Source of the DNA: an uncultured Bryobacterales bacterium
GTDB lineage: Bacteria > Acidobacteriota > Terriglobia > Bryobacterales > UBA6623
Assembly: GCA_946887065.1 (NCBI GenBank)
Contig: CAMPKL010000144.1
Span: 1-7,752 of the forward strand
DNA length: 7,752 bases
Direction of reading: 5' to 3'
Under the pieces are notes generated by a model. It did no database searches, was not told where the DNA came from, and saw only the letters and a program-made list of their open reading frames with translations. A program made the translations under genes and the position numbers. Shown piece after piece: positions 1 to 7,752 of this stretch. Within the stretch, counting starts at the first letter, position 1, and every line of letters begins with the position of its first letter.

Positions 1-1195
<1,195 letters not shown>

Positions 1196-1236
1196 AAAAA
1201 CAACCCCAATTTAATGCTAGAGGAGGGCGGGCGCAG

Positions 1237-1809
1237 CTACTCGGAAGATTCAGCCGCGGCTTCAGCCGACTCGGCCAGACGCTCTTCAAGACCGTCTAGC
1301 CACTCGGGTTCGGCAACGACTTTGCCCAATGCTTCGATGATTTTACCAGAGGTGAAGCCCGCCCCCTGCAAGTTGCGAACGAGCTTGGCGAACTGCTTTC
1401 GGTCCTTAAGTTGAGCGTCCGGATCGCAACTCAGCTTGCGGCGCAAGTGTTCGCGGATTAGGTCGATCTCGTCGACTTCGCTATACGCCTGCTCGACCGT
1501 CTGTTTAGCGGTATCTAAGTCGACGCCGCGGCGTTGCAGCTCGTTGAGGACACGGCGTTTGCCAAAGCGTTGGAACTCGCGCCGCCCATAAGCGTGCGAC
1601 TCGGCAGTGCGCTGGTCGTTGAGATAGCCGATTCCCTTGAGTCGTTGGATGGTTTCAGGGACCGAGGCAGAGGCGGCGGCCCGGCGCTCTAGCTTCGCGC
1701 GCAACTCCTGTTCGGTATGGGCGCGGCGCTCCAACGCTCGCACGGCATAAGCAAACAGCGCTTCAGGCGCAAGCTTCTTGCTTGAGGCGGCGAAGGGCAC
1801 TGCGCCCAA
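1237..1809 (-). CDS. recX: RecX family regulator of RecA
   Basis: Cytoplasmic modulator of the RecA recombinase; family members bind in the groove of the RecA filament and limit its extension and activity. The 190-residue protein is all-helical in style, with three RecX-type helical repeats: an N-terminal repeat (ALFAYAVRALERRAHTEQEL, 17-36), the hallmark GYLNDQR (61-67), GKRRVLNELQRRGVD (83-97), and a third repeat KLVRNLQGAGFTSGKIIEAL (142-161). Length is within the usual 150-200. The tail (about 175-190) is unusually rich in Glu, Ala and Ser. No ATG is available near the 5' end: the longest start is TTG at 1809-1807, and GTG at 1800-1798 (codon 4) is a real alternative. The nearest upstream in-frame stop is the sodC TAG itself, 15 bases away, so the two genes are in the same frame and translation is probably coupled. 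The start is uncertain by a few codons; the family is not. Confidence 0.95.
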   Translation of the reverse strand: MGAVPFAASSKKLAPEALFAYAVRALERRAHTEQELRAKLERRAAASASVPETIQRLKGIGYLNDQRTAESHAYGRREFQRFGKRRVLNELQRRGVDLDTAKQTVEQAYSEVDEIDLIREHLRRKLSCDPDAQLKDRKQFAKLVRNLQGAGFTSGKIIEALGKVVAEPEWLDGLEERLAESAEAAAESSE

Positions 1810-1824
1810 TTCTAGCGAACGAGA

Positions 1825-2349
1825 CTAGTCGGCGGCGGTGACGATGCCGCATGCGATGCGTTTGCCTGCGTCGCCGGCAGGTTGCGTCTTGTAATCATCC
1901 GCGCCGGAATGGACCACGACAGCCACGCCGCTGCCGCCCAACAAGGAGTTAGGCTTACCGGCTTCAAGCGTCACATCAGGATTCATGATCTCAACCACGG
2001 CCTTGCCCTCGGCGGTGGCCTTAAAGTTGGGCATGTCGCCGGCATGACTGTCCGTCCCCTTCAGAAAGCCGTGCGTCACGTTCTCAGGATTAAAGTGGCC
2101 GCCGGCGGACTTGAAGTCCGGCCCCTCGCACTTACCCGTTTCGTGCAAGTGAATCGCGTGCGTACCCGGAGGCAAGTTCTCCAACTCGACCTTCAACAGC
2201 ACGCCTTCGGCCGTTTCCATTAAGGAGACCTTCCCGATGTCGTCTCCGTCAGCGCCGCGCATGGTCGCGACGGCGGAAGAGCTATCCACGCCGGACAATG
2301 CCGCCGTCAATCCGAACGACAGGACAGCAATCACGAAGTACCGTTTCAT
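1825..2349 (-). CDS. sodC: Secreted Cu/Zn superoxide dismutase
   Basis: Converts superoxide to oxygen and hydrogen peroxide outside the cytoplasm. The 174-residue precursor begins with a Sec-type signal peptide (KR, then a hydrophobic stretch 4-18; cleavage probably around 19-28). No lipobox cysteine is present, so it should be soluble rather than a lipoprotein. All metal ligands can be read by alignment to the family: copper by H67, H69, H85 and H147; zinc by H85 (bridging), H93, H102 and D105. C74 and C167 form the expected intrasubunit disulfide and R164 is the active-site arginine. Signature runs are [17 protein letters not shown] and SHAGDMPNF. The enzyme therefore looks complete and active. 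The start is an ATG with a good GGAGGG Shine-Dalgarno eight bases upstream. It lies 54 bases after the oxidoreductase stop and 15 bases before recX. Which superoxide source it protects against cannot be told. Confidence 0.97.
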   Translation of the reverse strand: MKRYFVIAVLSFGLTAALSGVDSSSAVATMRGADGDDIGKVSLMETAEGVLLKVELENLPPGTHAIHLHETGKCEGPDFKSAGGHFNPENVTHGFLKGTDSHAGDMPNFKATAEGKAVVEIMNPDVTLEAGKPNSLLGGSGVAVVVHSGADDYKTQPAGDAGKRIACGIVTAAD

Positions 2350-2357
2350 AGAATCTA

Positions 2358-2372
2358 CCCTCCAGGGGAGAG
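2358..2372 (-). promoter_or_regulatory. sodC ribosome binding site within a small inverted repeat
   Basis: GGAGGG at 2363-2358 is the strongest Shine-Dalgarno in the window and fixes the sodC ATG, with an eight-base spacer. The same bases form one arm of a short inverted repeat (arms 2358-2363 and 2367-2372, one G-U pair, three-base loop). This could partly hide the site in the mRNA. The stem is short, so regulation is only a possibility. No clear -35/-10 pair was seen in the 54-base gap. Confidence 0.45.
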
Positions 2373-2403
2373 ACCCATGTAACGGGCGAAGTGTTGCTTG
2401 AGA

Positions 2404-3405
2404 TTAGACGTTCTCCCACGTGCGGGATTTTTCCGAGCGGAAGACCGCATCAATGATCTTCATCTGCGCCAAGGCGTTCTCCAGCGGGAACTCCAAAGGT
2501 TCGCCGCTGCGGATGTGCCGCGAGAAGCCGTCCCCCTGCAACTCGTATTGATTGCAAATCGGCAAGAACTCGATGCGCGCTTCCAGGCCGCCGAGAACCT
2601 TGCCGTCGTCGATGAAGATACGGCACGGCTTGTCGTCCGGAGCGTTGAAGGGAATCTCAACTTCAATGCGCCCCGCGGTTCCGCAAATCTGCATGCGTTG
2701 GTAGGGAACCAACTGCGTCGAGTACAGGAAGCTGGCCTGCCCGGTAGGAAAATCGTAGATCACGCTGCCCAAGCGGTCGGTCTTGAAGGTGGGATCGCGG
2801 TCGAGCAGGGCGACCACGCGAGTGGGCTCGGCGTCGAACAAGTAGCGTGAGACGACCGTCGGATAAACGCCGATGTCCATCATGCCGCCTCCGCCGATGT
2901 CGGCGATGTTGCGCACGTTGGCCGGGTCGACATTGTAGTAGCTGAAGAGCCCTTGGATGGCGCGTAGATCGCCGATCTCGCCGGAGCGCACGATCTCGCG
3001 CACCCTGATCCATTGCGGATGCCAGCGCACCATGAATGCTTCTTGGATCAACACGCCCGTTCGGTCGCGGGCAGCGATCAACTGCTGCGCCTCGGCGGCG
3101 TTCATTGCAAGCGGCTTTTCGCAGAGGACGTGCTTGCCTGCCTCGGCCGCCTGGATCGATACCGGCACATGCAGGTGGTTCGGCAGCGGATTGTAGACGG
3201 CCTCTATCTCCGGGTCAGCAAGCAGCTCTTCGTAAGAGCCATAAACCTTGGGGATGCCGAACTTTTCAGCCGCCCGCTTGGCTTTCTCCAAGTCGCGGGA
3301 AGCGATCGCTTGGATGTCGCAAAGATCGCCTTGCTGCATCGGCCCGATGACTCGGTCCAAGCCGATCTTGGCAGTGCTGATGATGCCCCATTTGACTTTC
3401 TGCAT
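2404..3405 (-). CDS. Gfo/Idh/MocA family NAD(P)-dependent oxidoreductase
   Basis: Cytoplasmic dehydrogenase of the glucose-fructose oxidoreductase / inositol dehydrogenase / MocA family, which oxidises or reduces sugars, polyols and related alcohols with NAD(P). With the ATG at 3405 the protein has 333 residues, normal for the family. It opens with a Rossmann fold (KWGIISTAKIG, 5-15; acidic/basic loop ASRD near 35-38), then YNPLPNHLHVP and the signature CEKP (95-98) carrying the conserved lysine K97. The C-terminal alpha/beta domain holds GGGGMMDIGVYP (171-182), whose D177 and Y181 match the conserved Asp...Tyr pair; K97 and Y181 correspond to the catalytic pair known from dimeric dihydrodiol dehydrogenase. 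The closest style is the dihydrodiol/xylose dehydrogenase branch, but the substrate is not readable. The frame is open to a TTG at 3423 (six more residues); I prefer the ATG because the Rossmann strand follows directly. Neither start has a clear Shine-Dalgarno. It sits 30 bases after the kinase gene. Confidence 0.93.
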   Translation of the reverse strand: MQKVKWGIISTAKIGLDRVIGPMQQGDLCDIQAIASRDLEKAKRAAEKFGIPKVYGSYEELLADPEIEAVYNPLPNHLHVPVSIQAAEAGKHVLCEKPLAMNAAEAQQLIAARDRTGVLIQEAFMVRWHPQWIRVREIVRSGEIGDLRAIQGLFSYYNVDPANVRNIADIGGGGMMDIGVYPTVVSRYLFDAEPTRVVALLDRDPTFKTDRLGSVIYDFPTGQASFLYSTQLVPYQRMQICGTAGRIEVEIPFNAPDDKPCRIFIDDGKVLGGLEARIEFLPICNQYELQGDGFSRHIRSGEPLEFPLENALAQMKIIDAVFRSEKSRTWENV

Positions 3406-3435
3406 GACGAAATAGATTACCAAGGCGAGACAGCG

Positions 3436-6057
3436 CTACTGATCCCGGCCGCGGAATTCTTCGTACCAGTTCTGCACGATGCGGATCTTAGGCGGAGCGC
3501 TCTCCTCGACTTGCTCCGGGGCGACCAAGACGAGCCGTTTGCCGTCAGCGGAGATGTCGTAGCTTGGCGTACTGCGGATCTGCAGCAGGTCGGAGGACTC
3601 GAACAATTGCTGCGGTTGACCCAAGACCACTGCTTGCGCGTTGGCCGACACGGGAACCGCCATCAGCGACGTGCCCTGTACGTAGAACAACTCCGTCCCG
3701 TCCCTGCTCCAACGCGGCTTTTCCCCGCCGTCCGCCGACGCCTGCCACTTCCCAGCGCCCTCTGGAAACGGCCGCACATAGATCTCGTTGCGGCCGGAGT
3801 CATTGGACATATAGACCACGAAACGGCTGTCCGGCGAGAGTTTGGGAGCTTGCTCAGAGGCTGGCGTGGACAGAAACACGACTGGCGCCGAGGCGCGACC
3901 GTCCGCCTCCAACTTCAAGTATCGAATATCGCCGCTCGTCTGCGGCATGGTCTCTTGGTAGACAAGATAGCGGCCGTCGGATGACCAAGTGGGATTCGCC
4001 AGCAGATTCTCCGACTCAACGACAACGACCGGCTCTCCCGTGCCGTCGGCCGCCATCCTCATCAGGCTTGATCCTTCGTTCCCCACCCGCCAGTAGACGA
4101 TCTCTTGGCCGGAAGGCGACCAGGTCGCGGCGGCTTCGAATACGGGCTCAAACGTCAGCCGGGTCTTGGTGGAGCGAACCAGATCGAGAACCCAAATGTC
4201 CCAATCCTCCCTCTCCCCAGCCGTGACCGCTACGCGTTGACCATCGGGGGATAAAGCCGGGAAAGCCATGTTCGGCTGTGGTTGGCCGAAGGACTCGAAC
4301 AGATCGCCTTTGCGGTCGCGGCCGACGAGAGTCCGGGCGGAAGTGGAGCCAAATCCGTCTAGAAACGCCAGCGCCCCGTCGTCGGACAAAGAAGGCTGAC
4401 GGGCATTCTGCCGTATGGGGAACGCCGCTCCCGTAAACCGGAGCGTCTGCAGCGAGAAAGGGCGAGCCCATAGATCGTAGACATTCCGCTCCGACTGGAA
4501 AATCAATAGCCCGTTAGCCGCCGAATAGACGGGACGATCGCCTGAACCAAGAGCCTCGGTCTGACCCGTATCAAGGTTCTTGGCATACATGACGCTGTCG
4601 CTGGTTCCACCGACAGTAAACACCAAGGCGCGGCCCGCCGCTTGAGGCAGGAAGTGAGGCCGAGACTGGGTGAGGGCGGACGATTCCCGGTCATCAATCG
4701 TCGGCAATATCTCCGGCGACCCGCCTTGTGCCGGGACTTCAAACAAGGACGCGTTCTCGCCGTCGCTTGCGCTGTACACAATCGATTCGCCGTTCGGGCT
4801 CCAACTCCCGTGAAAGAACGAGGCCGTCTCCGGCATTCGGCAAATGAGCGTGCTCGGCCCCCCTTGCACGGATATCCGTCTCAACTCGCCGCTCACCGCA
4901 TAGGCGATAAACGCGCTGTCCGGGGACCAAAACGGCAGAGTAGCTCCTTCGGTCCCAGTAAGTTTCCGGGGTTCGTCCTGATCGAGGTCCTGCACCCAAA
5001 GCGTGCGATCATCGCCGGTTGTCGTGAACGCGATGTGCTTGGCGTTGGGCGAAATGGCGAGACCCGCGGTGGAGGGACTATCGTCCAAGCCGGACGGAGG
5101 GGTAATCGAAAAGCGACGCAGAGGGGTTTCGGGCAGCGTATGGCCGAAGTGGACAGCCGTCACGCCGGCGAGGAGCAATGCTAAGGCCGCGGCCAGCGTT
5201 TGCCACTTGCGGGGCGACCCCGACCGCGGTTGGGTCGCCGCGAGTCCTGCCGCTGCAGGAATCGTCTGCGGGGTGCGCAAGATGGTCGAGCGGCCCGACT
5301 TAAGCTTGTCGGCGAGCGTGCGCAGGTCGCGGGCGACTTCTCCCGCCGATCCATGGCGGTCGTCGCGGTCCTTCGCTAGACACTTGCCGACGGTAAACTC
5401 CAACTCCATCGGAACGCCGGCGCGGATAGAGGTTAGCGGCGCGGCTTCTTCGTGAACAATCTCATAGAGCAAGGCCTGATCGTACTGACCCAAGAAAGGC
5501 CGTTGGCCCGCGACCATTTCATACAGCACGCAGCCCAGCGCCCAGATGTCCGTCCGCGAGTCGACATCCATCCCCTGAGCTTGCTCGGGCGACATATAGG
5601 CGACCGTGCCCATCGCCGTATCGACTTTGGTCAGCCGCGAGGCCTCGGTGAGGCGTGCCAGGCCAAAGTCCATGATGGTCGGGCGGCCTTCCGGCGATAC
5701 GAGGATATTGGCAGGCTTGATGTCGCGGTGAACGACGCCCTCTGCGTGCGCGGCCTGTAGACCGTCAGCGGTTTGGCGCGCGATGTCCAGAGCGTCCTTG
5801 ATTGGCAGCGGGCCCTTGGCGATGAGCTGTTCGAGCGTCTCGCCCTTGAGAAAGGCCATCGCCAGAAAGGTCTTTCCGTCTACTTCGTCGATCTCGTAGA
5901 CAGGACAAACGTTTGGGTGATGCAGTGCGGCCGCCGCCTGAGCTTCGCGCAGGAAGCGTTCCTTGGCCTCAACATCGCTCAGAAGGTGGTCGGCCAGGAA
6001 CTTGAGTGCGACTTGCCGATTGAGCTTTTTATCCTCGGCCTTGTAGACGACGCCCAT
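3436..6057 (-). CDS. Membrane Ser/Thr protein kinase with periplasmic PD40/TolB-like propeller (5' end uncertain)
   Basis: PknB-type receptor kinase, 873 residues from the first in-frame ATG. Kinase residues visible in this numbering: VAIK lysine K19 (QVALKF), helix-C E38, HRDIKPAN at 110-117 (catalytic D112, K114, N117), DFG 130-132, SPE in place of APE at 156-158, DIWALG with D170, and the C-lobe arginine near 234. A Pro/Ser-rich linker follows (about 255-283), then one transmembrane helix (286-304). The outer part carries repeated WSPDG/LSPDG PD40 motifs: WSPDSAFIAY near 377, WSPNGESIVY near 419 and about six more between roughly 590 and 850, as in TolB-like beta-propellers. It ends with NWYEEFRG, a tail common in acidobacterial kinases. 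The likely role is sensing an external ligand by the propeller and phosphorylating cytoplasmic targets; both ligand and targets are unknown. The ATG at 6057 lies inside the glycine-rich loop (GEGGMG), so the real product must start upstream or be damaged (see 6058-6132). It lies downstream of the ADOP permease gene. Confidence 0.93.
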   Translation of the reverse strand: MGVVYKAEDKKLNRQVALKFLADHLLSDVEAKERFLREAQAAAALHHPNVCPVYEIDEVDGKTFLAMAFLKGETLEQLIAKGPLPIKDALDIARQTADGLQAAHAEGVVHRDIKPANILVSPEGRPTIMDFGLARLTEASRLTKVDTAMGTVAYMSPEQAQGMDVDSRTDIWALGCVLYEMVAGQRPFLGQYDQALLYEIVHEEAAPLTSIRAGVPMELEFTVGKCLAKDRDDRHGSAGEVARDLRTLADKLKSGRSTILRTPQTIPAAAGLAATQPRSGSPRKWQTLAAALALLLAGVTAVHFGHTLPETPLRRFSITPPSGLDDSPSTAGLAISPNAKHIAFTTTGDDRTLWVQDLDQDEPRKLTGTEGATLPFWSPDSAFIAYAVSGELRRISVQGGPSTLICRMPETASFFHGSWSPNGESIVYSASDGENASLFEVPAQGGSPEILPTIDDRESSALTQSRPHFLPQAAGRALVFTVGGTSDSVMYAKNLDTGQTEALGSGDRPVYSAANGLLIFQSERNVYDLWARPFSLQTLRFTGAAFPIRQNARQPSLSDDGALAFLDGFGSTSARTLVGRDRKGDLFESFGQPQPNMAFPALSPDGQRVAVTAGEREDWDIWVLDLVRSTKTRLTFEPVFEAAATWSPSGQEIVYWRVGNEGSSLMRMAADGTGEPVVVVESENLLANPTWSSDGRYLVYQETMPQTSGDIRYLKLEADGRASAPVVFLSTPASEQAPKLSPDSRFVVYMSNDSGRNEIYVRPFPEGAGKWQASADGGEKPRWSRDGTELFYVQGTSLMAVPVSANAQAVVLGQPQQLFESSDLLQIRSTPSYDISADGKRLVLVAPEQVEESAPPKIRIVQNWYEEFRGRDQ

Positions 6058-6132
6058 ACCGCCCTCGCCGAGTTTCTCGACGATGCGGTAGTGGCTGATG
6101 GTGGAGCCGATGTGGATGCGTGAATTGTAGCT
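6058..6132 (-). other. Upstream in-frame codons encoding the kinase first strand and glycine loop, without a standard start
   Basis: Reading in the kinase frame, these 25 codons give SYNSRIHIGSTISHYRIV, then EKLGEGG, and run straight into the ATG at 6057. The ISHYRIVEKLGEGGMG run is the normal N-terminus of PknB-like kinases, so it is very probably part of the protein. No ATG, GTG or TTG occurs in it. In-frame ATC codons at 6117 and 6111 are the only near-cognate candidates at the expected place. Just upstream is TAG (6135-6133), preceded by ACT and an in-frame ATG at 6141-6139. A single change of that TAG to a sense codon would give a full-length kinase of 901 residues. Neither the 6141 ATG nor the ATC codons have a strong Shine-Dalgarno. 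A rare ATC start, a nonsense mutation, stop readthrough and a sequencing error cannot be told apart from this window. Confidence 0.75.
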
Positions 6133-6167
6133 CTAAGTCATCGCCCGGTGGCAGCGAAGGATGGCGG

Positions 6168-7752
6168 CTACTCTTCCCGCAAGGCCTGCACCGGCTGGAT
6201 CGCCGTTGCCCGCCGCGCCGGGACCCAGCAAGCCACGAGGGCGACGAATAGCAGCAACGCGATGACGGTCGCAAAAGCAATCGGGTCGCGCGGGTCCCAG
6301 CCCTGCACGTAGGACTCGATGACGCCGCTGAGTCCGAGGACTCCGCCGATGCCGATGCCGACGCCGACGACCAGCAGCTTGGCTGTCGTGCTGGTCACTA
6401 GCCGCACGATATCGGCGCCCGTCGCGCCGAGCGCCCGGCGTATGCCGAACTCATGAATTCGCCTCGTAACCGTGTAGGAGACGACGCTGAAGATGCCCGA
6501 GGCGGCCAGCAACAATCCGACCACCGCAAACACGCTGAACAGCACGGTGCTGAAGCGCGGATAGGCGCGGCCGGACTGCTCCAGAATCTCCTCCAGTGTG
6601 CGGACGAAGGCGGGGGGCTGGTCAGGGTCGACAGCCAGGAATTGTTGCCGCAGAGTATTGACCATGGCATTGGGGTCGCCGGTGGTGCGAACCAAGAAAG
6701 ATGCGTTCGGCGGCAGGACCAGCCCGTATGGAAGATACGTCGCCGGCTTGGAGGGATCGGTCAGCCCTTGATTGCGCGAGGAGGCGACGACGCCGATGAT
6801 CTCAAAGGCGAACTCAGCGTCAGGCGCCATCAGCAATTGAGGATTGCTCCGCAATTCGGCCAGGCCGGGGATGCGAATCTGTTGGCCGATGGGGTCTGAG
6901 TCGGCGAAATACTGGCGCTCCATCTCTTCGTTGATCAACACCACAGGCCGCACCGGATCCATGTCTGATTCGGAAAAATCGCGGCCGCGAAGCAGAGGGA
7001 TGCGGACCGTGGAAAAGTACTCCGTGCCGACGAGGCCCATCAGCGTGGTTCGATTCTGATCGGGTTCGGCATGGCTGTTCGTGTCAAACGGCAGATTGAA
7101 TCCGATTCGAGGCGGCAGGGCCGTGGGCGTGATCGTGGCGCTCTCGATGCCAGGCGCTGCGCGCAGGCTTTCCAGCAGACGCTGGAAATAGGCGCGGCGC
7201 TCCTGCCAGGTGCCGTATTGGCCCTGCATGACGACGGCATTCAAGTTCACAACGTTCGACGGGTCGTAGCCGAGAGGCGTCTGGATGAGTGCGGCGAGAC
7301 CGCGCACGGCGATTCCGGCGCCGACCAACAGCACAACGGTCAGCGCTACTTCGGCGACGACCAGCATGCCGCGCAGGCGGCCCAGGCGGCTGCTTCCCGT
7401 ATTGGATCGCCCGCCTTCTTCCATCGCCTCCTTGACGCCCGACTTCGCCAGTTGCAGAGCCGGGGCCATGCCGAAGAGGACGCCGGTCAGCACCGCGATC
7501 GCGAAACTGAACAGCAAGACGACGCCGTTAACGGCGATGACGGCCTCGTGCGGAATGGAGAACTGCGGCATGAGCGCCACGATCGCCGGCACGCCGCGAT
7601 AGGCCAGAAAGACGCCAATGACGCCGCCGCAGACGGCCAGCACAACCGATTCGGTCAACAACTGGCGAATCACGCGGCCGCGTCCGGCGCCCAGCGACTG
7701 CCGGACGGCAATCTCCTTCTGGCGCGCGCTGGCCCGCGCCAACAGCAGGATC
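6168..7752 (-). CDS. ADOP-type ABC transporter permease, C-terminal part (5' end off right edge)
   Basis: Integral membrane permease of the MacB/FtsX superfamily, ADOP type; 527 residues are visible of a family that usually runs about 800-880. The frame is open to the window edge and the first codons read ILLLARASARQKEIAVRQSLGAG, the usual segment after the first FtsX transmembrane helix, so the TTG at 7742 is internal and not a start. Numbering from the first whole codon, hydrophobic helices lie near 36-58, 73-96, 129-149, 403-423, 458-478 and 492-510. A MacB-type periplasmic domain lies between about 150 and 390 (LRGRDFSESD, VVLINEEMERQYF, IGVVASSRNQGL). The cytoplasmic loop HEFGIRRALGATGADI and the ending PARRATAIQPVQALREE are typical FtsX-domain features. 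The two halves (the first FtsX end, then a second helix-core-FtsX unit) show the internal duplication of ADOPs. No ATPase gene is in the window. Substrate is unknown; MacB relatives move peptides, macrolides or lipoproteins. Confidence 0.93.
   Translation of the reverse strand, partial: ILLLARASARQKEIAVRQSLGAGRGRVIRQLLTESVVLAVCGGVIGVFLAYRGVPAIVALMPQFSIPHEAVIAVNGVVLLFSFAIAVLTGVLFGMAPALQLAKSGVKEAMEEGGRSNTGSSRLGRLRGMLVVAEVALTVVLLVGAGIAVRGLAALIQTPLGYDPSNVVNLNAVVMQGQYGTWQERRAYFQRLLESLRAAPGIESATITPTALPPRIGFNLPFDTNSHAEPDQNRTTLMGLVGTEYFSTVRIPLLRGRDFSESDMDPVRPVVLINEEMERQYFADSDPIGQQIRIPGLAELRSNPQLLMAPDAEFAFEIIGVVASSRNQGLTDPSKPATYLPYGLVLPPNASFLVRTTGDPNAMVNTLRQQFLAVDPDQPPAFVRTLEEILEQSGRAYPRFSTVLFSVFAVVGLLLAASGIFSVVSYTVTRRIHEFGIRRALGATGADIVRLVTSTTAKLLVVGVGIGIGGVLGLSGVIESYVQGWDPRDPIAFATVIALLLFVALVACWVPARRATAIQPVQALREE
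6345..6368. repeat. Four tandem GCCGAY hexamers inside the permease gene
   Basis: Four back-to-back hexamers (GCCGAT twice, then GCCGAC twice) on the plus strand. On the coding strand they give alternating Gly with Ile or Val (VGVGIGIG) inside a transmembrane helix of the permease. In-frame hexamer gain or loss would not break the gene. It is probably a codon-level by-product of a Gly-rich helix rather than an element of its own. Confidence 0.5.

Noticed and set aside
3013..3984. Plus-strand open frame of 323 codons
   Set aside because: It is antisense to two well-supported genes (the oxidoreductase and the kinase propeller), spans the gap between them, and its translation shows no recognisable domain. 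Long antisense frames are expected in GC-rich coding DNA.
4642..5184. Plus-strand open frame of 180 codons
   Set aside because: It lies antisense inside the kinase propeller region and has an Arg-rich, low-meaning translation.
6139..6141. ATG at 6141 as the plain start of the kinase gene
   Set aside because: It is followed by ACT and a TAG stop, so it cannot give the kinase without readthrough or a sequence correction; kept only as part of the start-codon finding.
7740..7742. TTG as the start of the permease
   Set aside because: The frame is open to the window edge, and the residues around it (LLLARASARQKEIAVR) are internal sequence in this family, so the gene is cut by the edge.

Overview
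The window reads as chromosomal DNA of a moderately GC-rich bacterium, most likely an Acidobacteriota member close to Solibacter/Bryobacter. Two signs point there: an orphan MacB/FtsX-type permease of the 'acidobacterial duplicated orphan permease' (ADOP) kind, and next to it a Ser/Thr kinase fused through one transmembrane helix to a PD40/TolB-like beta-propeller, with the NWYEEF-type C-terminal tail common in such kinases. The phylum assignment is inference from protein style; no rRNA is present.

All six genes lie on the minus strand and are tightly packed. In transcription order (right to left) they are: the C-terminal part of an ADOP permease (cut by the right edge), the kinase-propeller receptor, a Gfo/Idh/MocA NAD(P)-dependent oxidoreductase, a secreted Cu/Zn superoxide dismutase (sodC), the RecA regulator recX, and the N-terminal 398 codons of alanyl-tRNA synthetase (alaS, cut by the left edge). 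No intergenic gap exceeds about 110 bases, and no tRNA, rRNA, CRISPR array, insertion sequence or convincing terminator is visible. The many plus-strand open frames are antisense shadows of these genes.

The right half (permease plus kinase) looks like a membrane signalling/export module. The left half is housekeeping and stress response: recX-alaS adjacency is an old arrangement (recA-recX-alaS in E. coli), but here sodC takes the place of recA, with only 15 bases between the sodC stop and the recX start.

The main oddity is the 5' end of the kinase gene. The first in-frame ATG falls inside the glycine-rich ATP loop. The codons just upstream encode the missing first strand and loop but contain no ATG, GTG or TTG until an in-frame ATG that is followed two codons later by a TAG stop. 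The gene is therefore either mutated at its start, started from a rare codon, or affected by a sequence error. Nothing else clearly supports a new biological system; most of the window is ordinary acidobacterial genome.
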